Assembly: GCA_033063855.1 (NCBI GenBank)
Contig: CP093830.1
Location: forward strand, 16,182,854 to 16,246,853
Reading direction: 5' to 3'
Origin: Smittia aterrima
Lineage: Eukaryota > Arthropoda > Insecta > Diptera > Chironomidae
Length of the DNA: 64,000 nt
Each line of letters starts with the position of its first letter. The stretch's first letter is position 1. Of this stretch, positions 36,301 to 47,759 are shown in pieces. The notes under the pieces are model-generated. The model saw nothing but the letters and a program-made list of their open reading frames with translations. It did no database searches and had not been told where the DNA came from. The position numbers and the translations under genes are program-made.

Positions 36301-39300
36301 AAACGAGAAGAGCAGGAAAATAATTTGAATCTCAATTTAAAACAATTTACGAATTGAATAGCTTTTTGTTTCTTTAGCAACTGAAATGTCATCGAGCCGA
36401 GATTCTAATGAATGAAGAAACTTTTCGATAAAAATAAATATTTTCCTGGAAACAGAGATTTCGTCCAAAAGTATTTACCGATTAACTTTATCGATGTTCT
36501 AGGAATATTCTACGGCTTCTCTCCTCTTTAGTTCAAAAATCGTTTAATGGAAAAAGTTTTCCACATCATAAAAAGCGTCGAAGGCAATCAATTTCCCTTG
36601 AAAGTTATGGTGGGATCATCCAATTTGATGTGGGAGTAGCGAGAGAGCAACAAAAAGAGTTCGAGTGGAACTCCACAGAGCAACATAATTTTATGAACCC
36701 ATAAAAATAAATGTTTTCGATTCAGCACAGCGCCAGAAGGCGATGAGAGGAAAAATGTTTGCAAACGAGAAATTGCTGGTGCAATTAACCCTTTTGAAAG
36801 TTTTTATTAATTTCTGGTCTTGAATGAAGTTTATTCCCTTTGAAGCTTTCCTGTTCTGTTTCTCTCTTTTGATAAATTCCATTCCAACGAAAAGCAAAAT
36901 TTAAGTTCAACAGCAGTTCTAAGTTGAGAATGAGATCCATTCTCTCCCTCAGAGATTTGCTATCTCTTTCCCAACACGAGTTTAAATTGCGTTGTTGCAT
37001 AAACGATGCAGAATCGAGGAAAAAAGGAAATCGTAGATGAAGAGGGTCTCGTGTTTTTGGGGATTTCTTGTTCGGTGATGAAAAAGAGATTTACGATTTC
37101 CTTTCAGCTTACAGGACGACTACGACTTCTTCCCTTTTCCTCGATCGAGAGTCGAGGTCATAAAAGGTTTTTCTTAAATATAAATTTCCGTTTTCTGGAG
37201 AAATCGAATCAAACTCAATGAAGCATTATCAAATACGTTTAATAATAAATTTAGAAAAGTAACCTTCCTCAGACTTGGGAAAATGCTAATATTTCTCATT
37301 GTCAGTCTCTCTAAGCTCCTATCATGCTTAGATCATGATTTCTTTTGTAAGGCGATTGAATGTTTAAGAGAATTTCAGCACTTTAATCTTTTCGATGATT
37401 TAGCAATCCACTTAGCTCATATCTAAAAGTCGATATCTTCAATAAATGCTAATTCACGAGCCGCTCGTTTAGTCGAAGGATTTACCTGATAATTTTCCTT
37501 CTCCCGCCTCCCATCCACATCCCCCACACAACAAAACATTTCCTTGCCTCGTTGTCTATTCAAATGTTTCTCCCAAATTGATATTATTTTAAAATGAAAT
37601 CTCGTTCACTGCTCTACTTAGATCTCATGCGCTCCGGCAAATTGCTATCGCAAAAACAAAAAAAGTTCACTCAGCTTCATCATAAATAACGCTCTCAATA
37701 ACAATGGCACGGAACATTAAATAAAATAAGCGGGGACTATCGCATCTGAAACGTTTCGCAATAAACAAGAAAAAAATAAATCTCAGCGTGTCGTGTTTTA
37801 TAAATTCAACCTCCGAGCTCTACAATACGACGTAGTTATCAATTTTTCTGGGTGAAAAATCATTTCGAACTCAATTTTCCACGAAATATCATTTTAATCG
37901 AAAACATCCTTTGATCGTGTGTACACCAAGTACTTCATCCGAGAAACGAAGAGCATACAAATATTTCAATTAATTGATTTTGGAATAACATTTCGACGAT
38001 GAACAGCTCGCGCTGTGTTTTCTGTTTTTCACTCTCGAAGCCAAAAGCAGAAGGCAAGAGGGGAAGGGAAAGATAAAACTCGAATGAGTGAGTGAGAAAG
38101 CCGAAGCAACTTCTATGCGCAGAAAGCAAACAAGTTTTTCGAGCTCGTTCGTCGTTTTCGTCACGGCTGAGTGTCAAGGTCAATCGGCATTTATGTTTCA
38201 CCGTCAGCTGCTTTCGACCACGGAATTTCAAGATAGCGCCCATCGTTTCGTCTAAAGAGATTTGCTGTTTACAGAAATCTGAAACTGAGCACTAAAAACA
38301 CACGTCGAACGAATATTTCTTTGCCGCTTCGACTTACTCACAGAATAAGAAACGAAAAGTAGAAGGCGGCTCGGAGGAGCAACCTCACATACTTTTTTGA
38401 GATGAAACTTTATTGGATGAACTTTTCGCTTCGTGTTTTCACTGCCTTATCACGTCCAATTATCTGAAAAGTTTACCTAGTTTTCGGGTTTCGGAAAGGT
38501 TCGAACTAAATTATGTTTCGCAAGTATTATAAACTCGAATTTAATTATTTGCAAACTTCTCCCATTGCTCGTCGTTCAAACGACAGATTGAATTTCTCAT
38601 TGTTTGCTTTGTGGATTTTCTCGACTAATGTGCCAAGTGATAAAGGAAATGTTTTCTCTCTTCCACGAAGATTTCAATTCTTGCTGCAGAGCAAGAAATT
38701 TTCTGACACAATTCAGGGTTTTTAATTATTAGACAAATCCTATGCACCTCACTCCCATGACTCTCATTTAATAAAATAAATTAAGTTTATGACCAAAGAA
38801 GTCTTTCTCTCGATTCCTCAAAATCATTAAGAACTCAAATCCCTGATCCAAATGATTTTTATCATCAAGAATAAAATTTTCTTTCTGTACTTTTCCTCTC
38901 ACATAAAAAGTTTAGCTCAGGGGGAATTTCGTTTGTCGTTTACTTCCATAACATTTCCCTTTGTGTTGAGTAGAAATAAAATTTCTGAATTATGGAAAAA
39001 AAATGTGATACGAGCGAGTGAAAAGAAAAGAATTCGGTAGATGTGAGTAAGAGAGATTCGAAATGACAACTAAGTTGTGAGCTCTGAAGGTTAACGAATT
39101 GAAATGATTTTCAATAAAAAAAAGTTAGGAACTCTCGCTTCTTTTAGTATTTGCCAAACTCTGCTCATCATAAATCTTTCAGCAATCTCCTCTTTGTTGT
39201 CGAATAAAATTCGCTCATCACAAACTCTGCAGCACAATTGTCGCTTTATTCTTCGTAATTAAAATTAATCTTCTAACATACTAACTTCCCGATGACGGGA

Positions 39301-39327
39301 CAAGTAACAAAGAAGAGAGAATCGAGC
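30330..39327. other. Gene-poor region, 9 kb; unkempt 3' UTR at its start
   Basis: No conserved coding sequence is seen on either strand. The first 1-1.5 kb is probably unkempt 3' UTR (an AATAAA lies at 31829-31834). The rest is AT-rich with many short purine and pyrimidine runs. All open frames are 60-115 codons and featureless. A donor-like GTAAGT at 34171 and a GTAAAC at 33437 could belong to non-coding first exons, but I could not link them to a gene. The region may hold introns, enhancers or a long non-coding RNA; none can be shown from sequence alone. Confidence 0.5.
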
Positions 39328-42300
39328 ATGAAATGCGGTTTAATTATTCCTTTAACAATCGCTTTAACTCTTGTGCATGCTCAAATTAGTCTTGAAAGTA
39401 TGTCGCCTAGCTCCTGCTTAATTAGAGACTATGAAAGTTCTCGCAAATGTCACTTTCACATTCAAGCGACTTCCCCCAACTCTCGTTAATGGTTTTGAAA
39501 AATTATTGCTCATAAAAAGTTGTGTTTTCAACATTTTGATGTCAGCAGATTTTCTTCTTTGACCAGGGTTTTCATTCACTTCAGAATATTTTACTTAACG
39601 TTGCAGAATGCGAAACTCTGAGTTCTGCTCTCTTTTGCGATGTCGGTAATAAGGCGATGTGTATACAAGAATAATCTCGATGGGATTTCTACGCAAATTT
39701 CGCCTCAACTTTTTGGCCTTTCATCTCTCAAACTTCCTCACAGTCAGCAAGGTCGAGTTGTCGGTATACAAAGCGACAGCGGAATATAAAATCGAGAGGC
39801 TTAACGAAGGATCACGGGGATTTTCTCTCGTCAAATTTTAATTGAAAATTCTCGCTCTCGCTGAAAATAATTGTCTTTAATTACTAATGACGTCATTTAC
39901 GGCCCATCCTTAGAGCTTTTCCGCATTTCCGAGTAATTAAAACTTTTCTTCTTCCACTCAGCCCTCCTCTTGTCACTCTCTCCCACTCGTCGTACCATCG
40001 CGATGATGTTGTCAACCAAAAATAATAAACGTAAGACGTTTGCGTCGCGGTGGGAAATCTTTTTACGACGTTTGTGTAAATGCCTAAGTCAGGTTTATTC
40101 TGTTATATTTAACCGACTTGGGTTCAATGCAAATTAATTGGCTCTTAAGCGCGTTAAAGTGTAGGAAAAGTCAGCTTTCATAAAAGTTAGGAGAACGAGA
40201 GACATTAAAACTTTAAGTTGAAAGGTTTACGAGTCTCACTTTGCGCTTTGAGAAACTGAAAGTAACCGAAGTACATTCGCTTTTCGAGAGTTTGCAGCAT
40301 CTATTTTTATAAAGTGTCAAGGATTTTCTATCAGTAAACATCTCGTGAGAGATTACGAGATGTCGGGGTCAGCAAGAGCTGAAGAAGAAGAAGTTTTATT
40401 GTTGTAAACGACCTGGAATGTCAGTTTGTGATTTGCAAAGATTTTCCGGGAATCCAAAGCACAACAAAGTAAAGCTTACTAAGAAGAACAGACTTTACCG
40501 GGAAATGACAAGGGTTTCGAATTTATTTACTTTTTATTTCACGTCGCCAATCATTTCACACAAGAAATGAAAAATGAAAATCAATTTAGAAAACGTTTCG
40601 TTTTTCCGCTGTTAGCTGCAACAACAATTCATTCTTTTGCCAGAAAATACCTTTTCTCTCTTGTTCTGTTGAAGAGAAGGCGAAAAAAAAACAGAACCAG
40701 ACTCGATTTTATTTGTTGACTGTCAATTTTTGGTCGGGAGAGAAGGAAAACTGGCTTTCGATTGAATACAATGCGCTAACGAAGCCAAGGGAAAAGAATG
40801 AACAAAATGAAATAGCGAAGGATTCGTGTTTATGAAAAGCAGGAATTTAATTTCGTTTGCGATGTTGCCAAGAGCCTGCTGCGTTGCGCGATTTTCTCTT
40901 TGCCTATGAAAATAAAATCCCTCGAGCTCGTTAAAGGATCTCTCGACTTATTACGTGGGTGAATGCATTACGTTGCCATCATCGCTTCAGTATTTATGGA
41001 TTCAAGTGTGCACTCAACACATGATTGAACGTTTGTGCAGAAATAGTCTGATGAGTTGCAGATAAAAGTGCTTTTTAAAGTCCAACGATTTTTGTAAATG
41101 AGTCGGGCAGGAAATGTATAAAGTTTTTCCCTTGACTCTCATTTGCCTTAGAATTTTATCATTTATGCTCAAAACAATATCAAGAAAGCGAGTAGGCTGT
41201 TGAAATTATAATTAATGGTTATTAGCACTGCAGCAAACACAAGCAGAGCTCTCTTTTCTCTTTTAACACAAACGAAACTTTATCTAAGTGCTGTGGTTAT
41301 TTCCAGGCTTAATCTTTTAACCTGACGGTCCGTTGTGGAATTGAAATGAGAATCGAGCAAAGAAGCTCATTGAGATTACGTGACGCTTTGCTATCACATT
41401 CTACGCAAACACAAGCCTCCCTCCCGAAAAGACTTCGCAATGTCGTCAGAGAAAAAAAATTCGCCCGATAGAAATTGTTATTGCTTAATCTTTTATTGAT
41501 GCGGGAAATATCTTCGTGTAGCGACATCCGTGTGGGTATAATCAAGATAAAAACATTTCCATTTCCCTGCTCATATCGCAATCGAGATTTTTCAATTAGC
41601 ACCGCGTCAGCAGCTTGCACTTATCATTTCTTATCAGAATTGTGTTTGTTACTTGTTTTGAAAATAATGTGAAGTCGTTAGTTGTGACGTTTGGGGAAAA
41701 CGACGGCAGAGAAATTCTTAAGCTTGACAAATCATCACATTTTGTAATCAACAGTTAACTTTCTATCGAATCGTGCTAATCAAGTGATGGGAACAAAATC
41801 CATGTCGAGTGTTTGCTCGAGACAAAGAAATTACGACCACCTCACGCAATAATCGCCCGAGTGAGAATGTAGAACGAAATTGCTTCATTTTTCATATCGA
41901 AACAGTTACGACTCTGGGAACATCACGCGGTTATGTCGCTTTAAGTGTTTCAGAGTTTATGAGACGAGCGTAAGGGCCTCTAAGCGACAGCTGGTAATTT
42001 TCATTTCTTCCTTCCATTCATTCATCTAAACTGCCGAAGATGATGGAAAGCGACGAGAGATTGGAAACATTTCTGAGTCTCGAGAATACAACCCGAGTCA
42101 TAACAATCAAGCAATTAAGTGTACATTAAAGTGTTTAGCGCTTTGATATTCGAATCGATGTGCATTTTCAATTATTTATACACGAAGTGGGCCACAGACA
42201 TTAGTCGTTTTCTATTGAGCGAAGAGTGTCCATCGGGGCCAATATTGCAGAGAGACAGAGAGCGACCACAAAGTTGGCAACGCTGAATGTGAAAAACGAA

Positions 42301-43273
42301 TTTAAATAAAGCCATTTCCAGCTCGAAGAGACAGTTAATAAATGGACAGCAATATTGCATTTTGTGTACGGAGCGATAGCTTGCAGACTTTTAATTAAGT
42401 TTATTTACTGATTACCCTGATATCCTTTGACTGTGCTCTCGCTTTAGGTGGGAATATTAATTTTGAATGGAGAAAGATCAACGGGATCGATGAGATAAAA
42501 ATAAAATTAACCTTGAACATTTTTGGCATTTTTATTGTTGATTTATGGCTGGCCCTCTTGCGACGACCATCGAATTTATGACATCAGTTTGAACGCTTTG
42601 AGAACTCTCTCTTGGTTCAACAAGAATTTGAATTATATTGAATGTTTGTCTCGGCAATCAACCGAAGCCTCCTCAATATAAAATTTCATTTATTTCATTC
42701 TGACTTTTTTTTAAAAAATTGCGTAAAGCCTACAAAAATCGAGAAATTGATTTTGTTTTCAGTTTGCAAAGTGCCTCTGGGGAGATTCAAAGTTTTGTCA
42801 TGTTGACAGCTTTCGTTTTCTGTCTTTCAAACTTTTTTCTCCAGCTCTAGGCGAAACATGAATTTTAATGAGAAAAAAAATTCATCGCTCGAATTTCCCA
42901 AGTCAGCGATTAAAACTGTGACGTTTTCTATAAAAAAAACTTCTCACCAGAGCGTTTGACATTGAAAAAAAAAATCGAAATAAATAAACACATTCAACGT
43001 CGACTGAACGACGAAATAGTTAAGAACAGAGTCGTGGAAATGTAAAGTGCTTCGTTCAAAGTAAAATGAAAAGCACGAAACTCTTTGGAAATCCATGAGT
43101 GTTCGCCCTCAGGCAATACAGCAAAATATCCTCGAATTTCTGCACGTGAACTGCTTTATTGTCGAATGCGGTCCGCACGAATAATTCCTATGCAAATGCA
43201 GTGCTCAGCGAGTGTAACAACTTACAATTTGTCGAGCGAATCTACGTTGAGCATAATCTCGATTCCAATTTAA
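39328..43273 (+). CDS. Candidate small secreted protein with a chitin-binding (CBM14)-like pattern
   Basis: Hypothesis from splice phase. Exon 1 (39328-39397) encodes a good signal peptide (MKCGLIIPLTIALTLVHA) and ends at a GTATGT donor. Exon 2 (39607-39645) follows a TTGCAG acceptor and reads KCETLSSALFCDVG. Exon 3 (43113-43273) follows a CCCTCAG acceptor and reads on in the same phase to a stop. The product is 89 residues. The spacing resembles CBM14/peritrophin-A: KC, FCDVG, KYPRISARELLYC, MQMQCS, TYN. Two of the usual six cysteines are missing, and intron 2 would be 3.5 kb. If exon 2 is not spliced at 39645 the frame closes within ten residues, giving a 45-residue peptide. More exons could be hidden in between. 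Confidence 0.35.
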
Positions 43274-46200
43274 AATTTAAAGGCCAAGTCGGAGCTGAAT
43301 GGTATTTTTAGGCGACGACGGTCTAATGAACTCTACGTGAACGTTCTTCTCGGAAGGGACCTAAATTGTCAATCTCATAAATAACAAAGTTAAGCTTAAT
43401 GAATTATCATTTCTAGCATAACTTTGTCAATTAATTATCTGTCGAAGCTTCGGGCAAGGCTTTAATCAAAACAAATTGAGCGTTTCTATCCAATTTTTTT
43501 TTGCCCGACTTTACATCTCACTGAGTTCTCTCTCTCTCTAGAAAATCGACTAAAGTTCCAATCGTAGCAGAAACTTTCACTCCTAATATTTCAAACACAT
43601 GCTGCTGCTTGATTGCCTTACAAAATTTTATTCACGATGAAGAAGAAAAAAAATCATTTTTTTCTTTTATTTTTCGCCTCAGTTCAGTGAGTCGCTCAGT
43701 TTTCATGGAGTTTTCCAATGCATCAAACTGAGGGAGCGGGTGTGGGCGATCGGCTCGTGAAACTCAATACACAATATTTAATCATATCATCACTCTTGGT
43801 AAATACACACACAGAGAGAGCTTTTGTCGTGTTCTCGAATTCATGACTTCCTGTCTTTATGACATTAGTGCCGCAGAGTTATCGACACGAAAAGAGATCT
43901 CGCCGCTTGTTAATCCTAGTTTGAGCTTACGTGAAAATCACGGATCCTCATAAGAAGGAGCAGATGCGAAGAAAGCAGAATCATCATTTATGCAGAGAAC
44001 GAGAAGTTCATTGAATGTGCATTGAAGGAGGGAATTAGTAAAACAACCAACGTTTCGAAGTTCGGATTCCTTTTAAAGATACAGCATCGTTATCTCTCCG
44101 ACTTTGCCAAAGGTAGAGCAATTTCACTGAAATATTCTTTTTATGTTCTTGAACGGCAGAGCACAGAGGAAGAAGAAAGCAAACACATAAATAAAGCAGC
44201 ATAATGAACAGAGTAGAGGCCTACAAAGCTAGATAGTTACAGAAACGTTTCCGAACTAAAATCCAGGGTTAAGAATCGTTCGCTTTGAGAATTCAATTTT
44301 ATTATCCAAATACTTTTTATAAATACCAAACCCTGGCAAGCTTAGAGCGAACTCTTGCGAAACCCTGGCAATTGAGAACTGCCAGAAACGAATTTATATT
44401 TGATTTGGAAAATTTTTGCTGCAAGTTACAAGTAAAGCTTTCTGCATTCAAAACCGGCTCTCAAATCGCTTTACGATTTTATAATTTTTTTTTGCTGCTT
44501 CGAAATAGCTTCGGCTCTCGACTACATGGTTAAGTGCTTCGTGTAAACACTGATGCGGAGAGCATCGAAGAAATATTTTTTTTTACTTGAGACAAGAAGC
44601 AAACAAGAAAAGAGACCAGAAAAGGTGATCCGAGAAGCATGCTGCTTGAACCATATCAAATTTGTTAGGTTTTTTTTTCCGCTGAATGGAAATGACATTT
44701 AGATTGAATTTGATTGAATTAGTTGAGAGACTAGGAAGACTTTTCCTTTGCGATTCAATGTTAATTAAATCCGATACAAAATTGTTCAATCGAATTTCAC
44801 GAATTCTCATTCGATTTAAATTTGTGGAGATGAGTCGATTGCTGTCAAACGTGTCGCATTTCAGCAAATCTCTTTTGACATTCGCGGTTCAATTTCTACG
44901 TGCAGGCTTTTTTTGTTTTGTTTTTGCGATAATGAACTTAGCTTAAAAGCTTCTCCCGTTTCAACCCATGCAACGATTTTCGCTGAAACTGATGAACATT
45001 CGTTTCTATCTCCTCTGTGTTGTTGATCGAGAAGAAAATAAAACTTTTATTCAAACCCCGCGAGACAAACTTTTGTTAAACAAGAAAAAGTTTTGTTCGT
45101 TCAGTTGAAAGGAAACCATATTCTTTTGAGAAATCCATTTAATTCAACTTTTAACTTCGTTTAATAACAACAACAAACCGTTTCCAAACGAACGCGAAAA
45201 AATAATCACTCTCGGGTTAAATATAGAACGATGTGTACTCTCATGTGGAGAGTGTGTTGGTGTTAAATAATTTAAATATCATTTTCATATTATTTAATTA
45301 TTATTTCATGCGTTGACGAGTCGTCGACAGTTTGAAGTACCCGGGACAATTTTTGCGAATTTGTTCGCTGTTATTTTACGAGGCGTTCGTTATCTCTTTC
45401 TAGAAATATATTTTTCAAAAAGATAATTCTGTCAGTAATGCTTTATGTGTTTTTAATGCTGTAGCTTCATTAACGATCGCACATTCTATGAAAAAATATT
45501 TTACGATCATGCTGCTTTGTTAGTGAATTACGTCAAGATGATCAATAGAAACTTCCTTGGCAACCTACGCTAGCTTATTGTATCGACATTATTTATCGAC
45601 GGCCTGAAATCATGCTACGACTTAACGCGAAATCTTAAAAACATTTTCCATGTACTGGTCTCATTCACATTTATCTTCATTAAGAGGACAATTTGTAGCG
45701 AGAGCAGCAGTGAAGAAGAAGATGATGACTCCCCCGAAACACTGATCAGTGTTTATTCTTTTCGACTTAGGAATGTGCTAATTAAAGTCGAGATCAGGGT
45801 GAAGCTTGCACGGGAAAACATCAGTAAATGACTATCCGGTTGGAAGCAAAGTACATAAAGGGGCACATAAGGGCTTGAATTAAATAACCGAACTACAACC
45901 TCGTTCGAACGGTGGAAACTTTGCTTTATTACGAAAAAAAAAATACTTTTTGGGATAGTTTGCGAATATTTTGTAAACAAGAAAAGTTTGTTGATGATTT
46001 GATGAAAATTAAGGAATTTATTGCCATACACTAATAGGCAGTTACTTTGCCTCAATTCTTCAAATTCACGAATTAATTTTGTATATAAGAATCCACAAGT
46101 TACCTAAATACCTTTCCACAACTTCGACACTTGTCAATTGTTTTAATTGGGGAACTTTTTATTTTTTTCGAAAATTGTCATTATTACTAACTATCAACAG

Positions 46201-46813
46201 TTTACAAGATCTCACGAAAAAAATAATTAAATTATTACGAAGTTACACTTTTATTTCATCAGCAGTGCTGAAGTTAGTCAATAGCGGGGTTCTAGTGAGG
46301 TTTTCGGTTCTCTCTTTTCATTTATCAAGTCGTCTCTTCGTTTTATTTGACGTTGAACGGTTAAGCAGTGAGCCTCGTAAGAAAAAATTAAAGCGGAAAT
46401 AATCGTAAAACCTCTAAAGGCAAGCAAAAAGGAGAGAAAAACAAATTGTTGAGCTACAAGAAAGGAAAATTTGATATTTTCTCTGGAATTAAATCACGAG
46501 ACCTTGAATTTTTTAATCTCGTGTGGTGCACGTTTATAAACGAAAACATCGAAAAATCGTCATCAAGTGTGTCGTAAATAGAGAGGAAAACACAAAAAAT
46601 AATTTATCAAGAAAATCCTCGATTCTCGAGGAGAGAAAATGTATCAAAGTTGTAAAGTGTATAAGAGAATTTTTAAAAGTTATTGGAAAACAGACGATCG
46701 AAGCCTATTAACCAAATAGTTTCACTGAAAAGGAAAATCAAAGTGAATTATTTTCATTGCGGAAAGCAATAGCAAGAGAAGAGAAGAAAAAAATATTAAG
46801 AGAGAGTGTCATA
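43274..46813. other. Gene-poor region before HEXIM, with its probable promoter and 5' UTR
   Basis: No conserved coding sequence is seen. The last few hundred bases before the HEXIM ATG are A-rich and contain small upstream ATGs, as in a 5' UTR. A TATAAG-containing motif lies near 46081, and a donor-like CTCGTAAGA near 46375. A 7-bp inverted repeat CACGAGA/TCTCGTG (46495-46501 and 46517-46523) is present. Which of these belongs to the HEXIM transcript cannot be decided here. Confidence 0.4.
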
Positions 46814-47759
46814 ATGGAAAACATGCAAGAAACGGGTGAAACCGTCAGTACACCAGCAGCAGTGGTTGAAGAGAAAATTCAATCGACTGAGAATGGAGAC
46901 TGCAACCAAACAAATGCAAGTAAAACTGCCGTGAGCCCGGCAAGCAGCAAAAATCGAAACAACAATAATTTCAACGTGAAGAATAAGAAGTTGAATAATC
47001 GTCGCCGCAAGCGTTCATATCGAAGCCGAAAGAACAGCCGAAGTGGAAACAATTTCAAATTCAATGCAAAATTGAAGAACCGCGATGATTTGTTCAACCG
47101 CGATCAAGTTCGACGTCATCAGCTGTTCTTCTCCGATAGTCAACGTCTCGTTCCCTACAACACCAACGAGTTTCTAATGGACGATCATTACCCGAAGATT
47201 TCTCCGAACTTCAACTACAATCCAAGCAACTCACACGACTCATTCTCAAGCAGTGACTGTGGGATGTCTGGATCGATTGACGAAGACGAGTTTCTCACCA
47301 AAGAATTTCGAATGGACTATGAGAATCTTCGATCGGAGCAGCTACATGAAATGACTAAGGAGCAACTTATCCAAGAATATTTGAAACTGGAGAATCAAAC
47401 AGAGCTGAGCATAAAGGCCAAAGAAAATGAAATTTCGACTTTAAACAATAAGATTAAAGGTAATGAGTTGACGACGCGTATTCATGGCAATCTGTATGTT
47501 AAATTTCTATTTCCTATTCCAATTGAAACGTTTAGAGTTGACACGCCGCTTCAAACATGGCAAACAGTTGCTTAACGGCACCGAAGGATTCAGCAGCCAA
47601 AATGACAGTTCATCGAGCGAAAGTGATAGCTCGTCCGACTCGTCCTCGTCTTCATCAGATTCCGAGGTTGAGAACGGAGACAACGTTTTTCCTGTGATAC
47701 CCAATGAGTGCGTTGAGCAATCAACGCCATCGCAAATCGTCGAGACAGTCTCGTGTTAA
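46814..47759 (+). CDS. Hexim: HEXIM, inhibitor of P-TEFb
   Basis: Binds 7SK RNA and P-TEFb (CDK9/cyclin T) and holds the kinase inactive in the nucleus, controlling RNA polymerase II pause release. Two exons (46814-47459, 47536-47759) give 289 residues. The diagnostic P-TEFb inhibitory motif is present as RLVPYNTNEFLMDDH (about residues 111-125). Before it lies an arginine/lysine-rich RNA-binding stretch (NRRRKRSYRSRKNSR). After it come an acidic Ser-rich segment, EEFxxxY-like FRMDYENLRSEQLHEM, and the start of the cyclin T-binding coiled coil (MTKEQLIQEYLKLENQTEL). The C-terminus is an unusual Ser/Asp/Glu run, a likely CK2 substrate. The basic motif differs from the vertebrate KHRR...KKKRHW form. 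Start is the first ATG in a good context; upstream in-frame codons lack ATG. Confidence 0.93.

Noticed and set aside
45230..45320. Small inverted repeats (ACTCTC/GAGAGT and AAATAATTTAAAT-type)
   Set aside because: Arms are 6-13 bp in very AT-rich DNA, within what is expected by chance.
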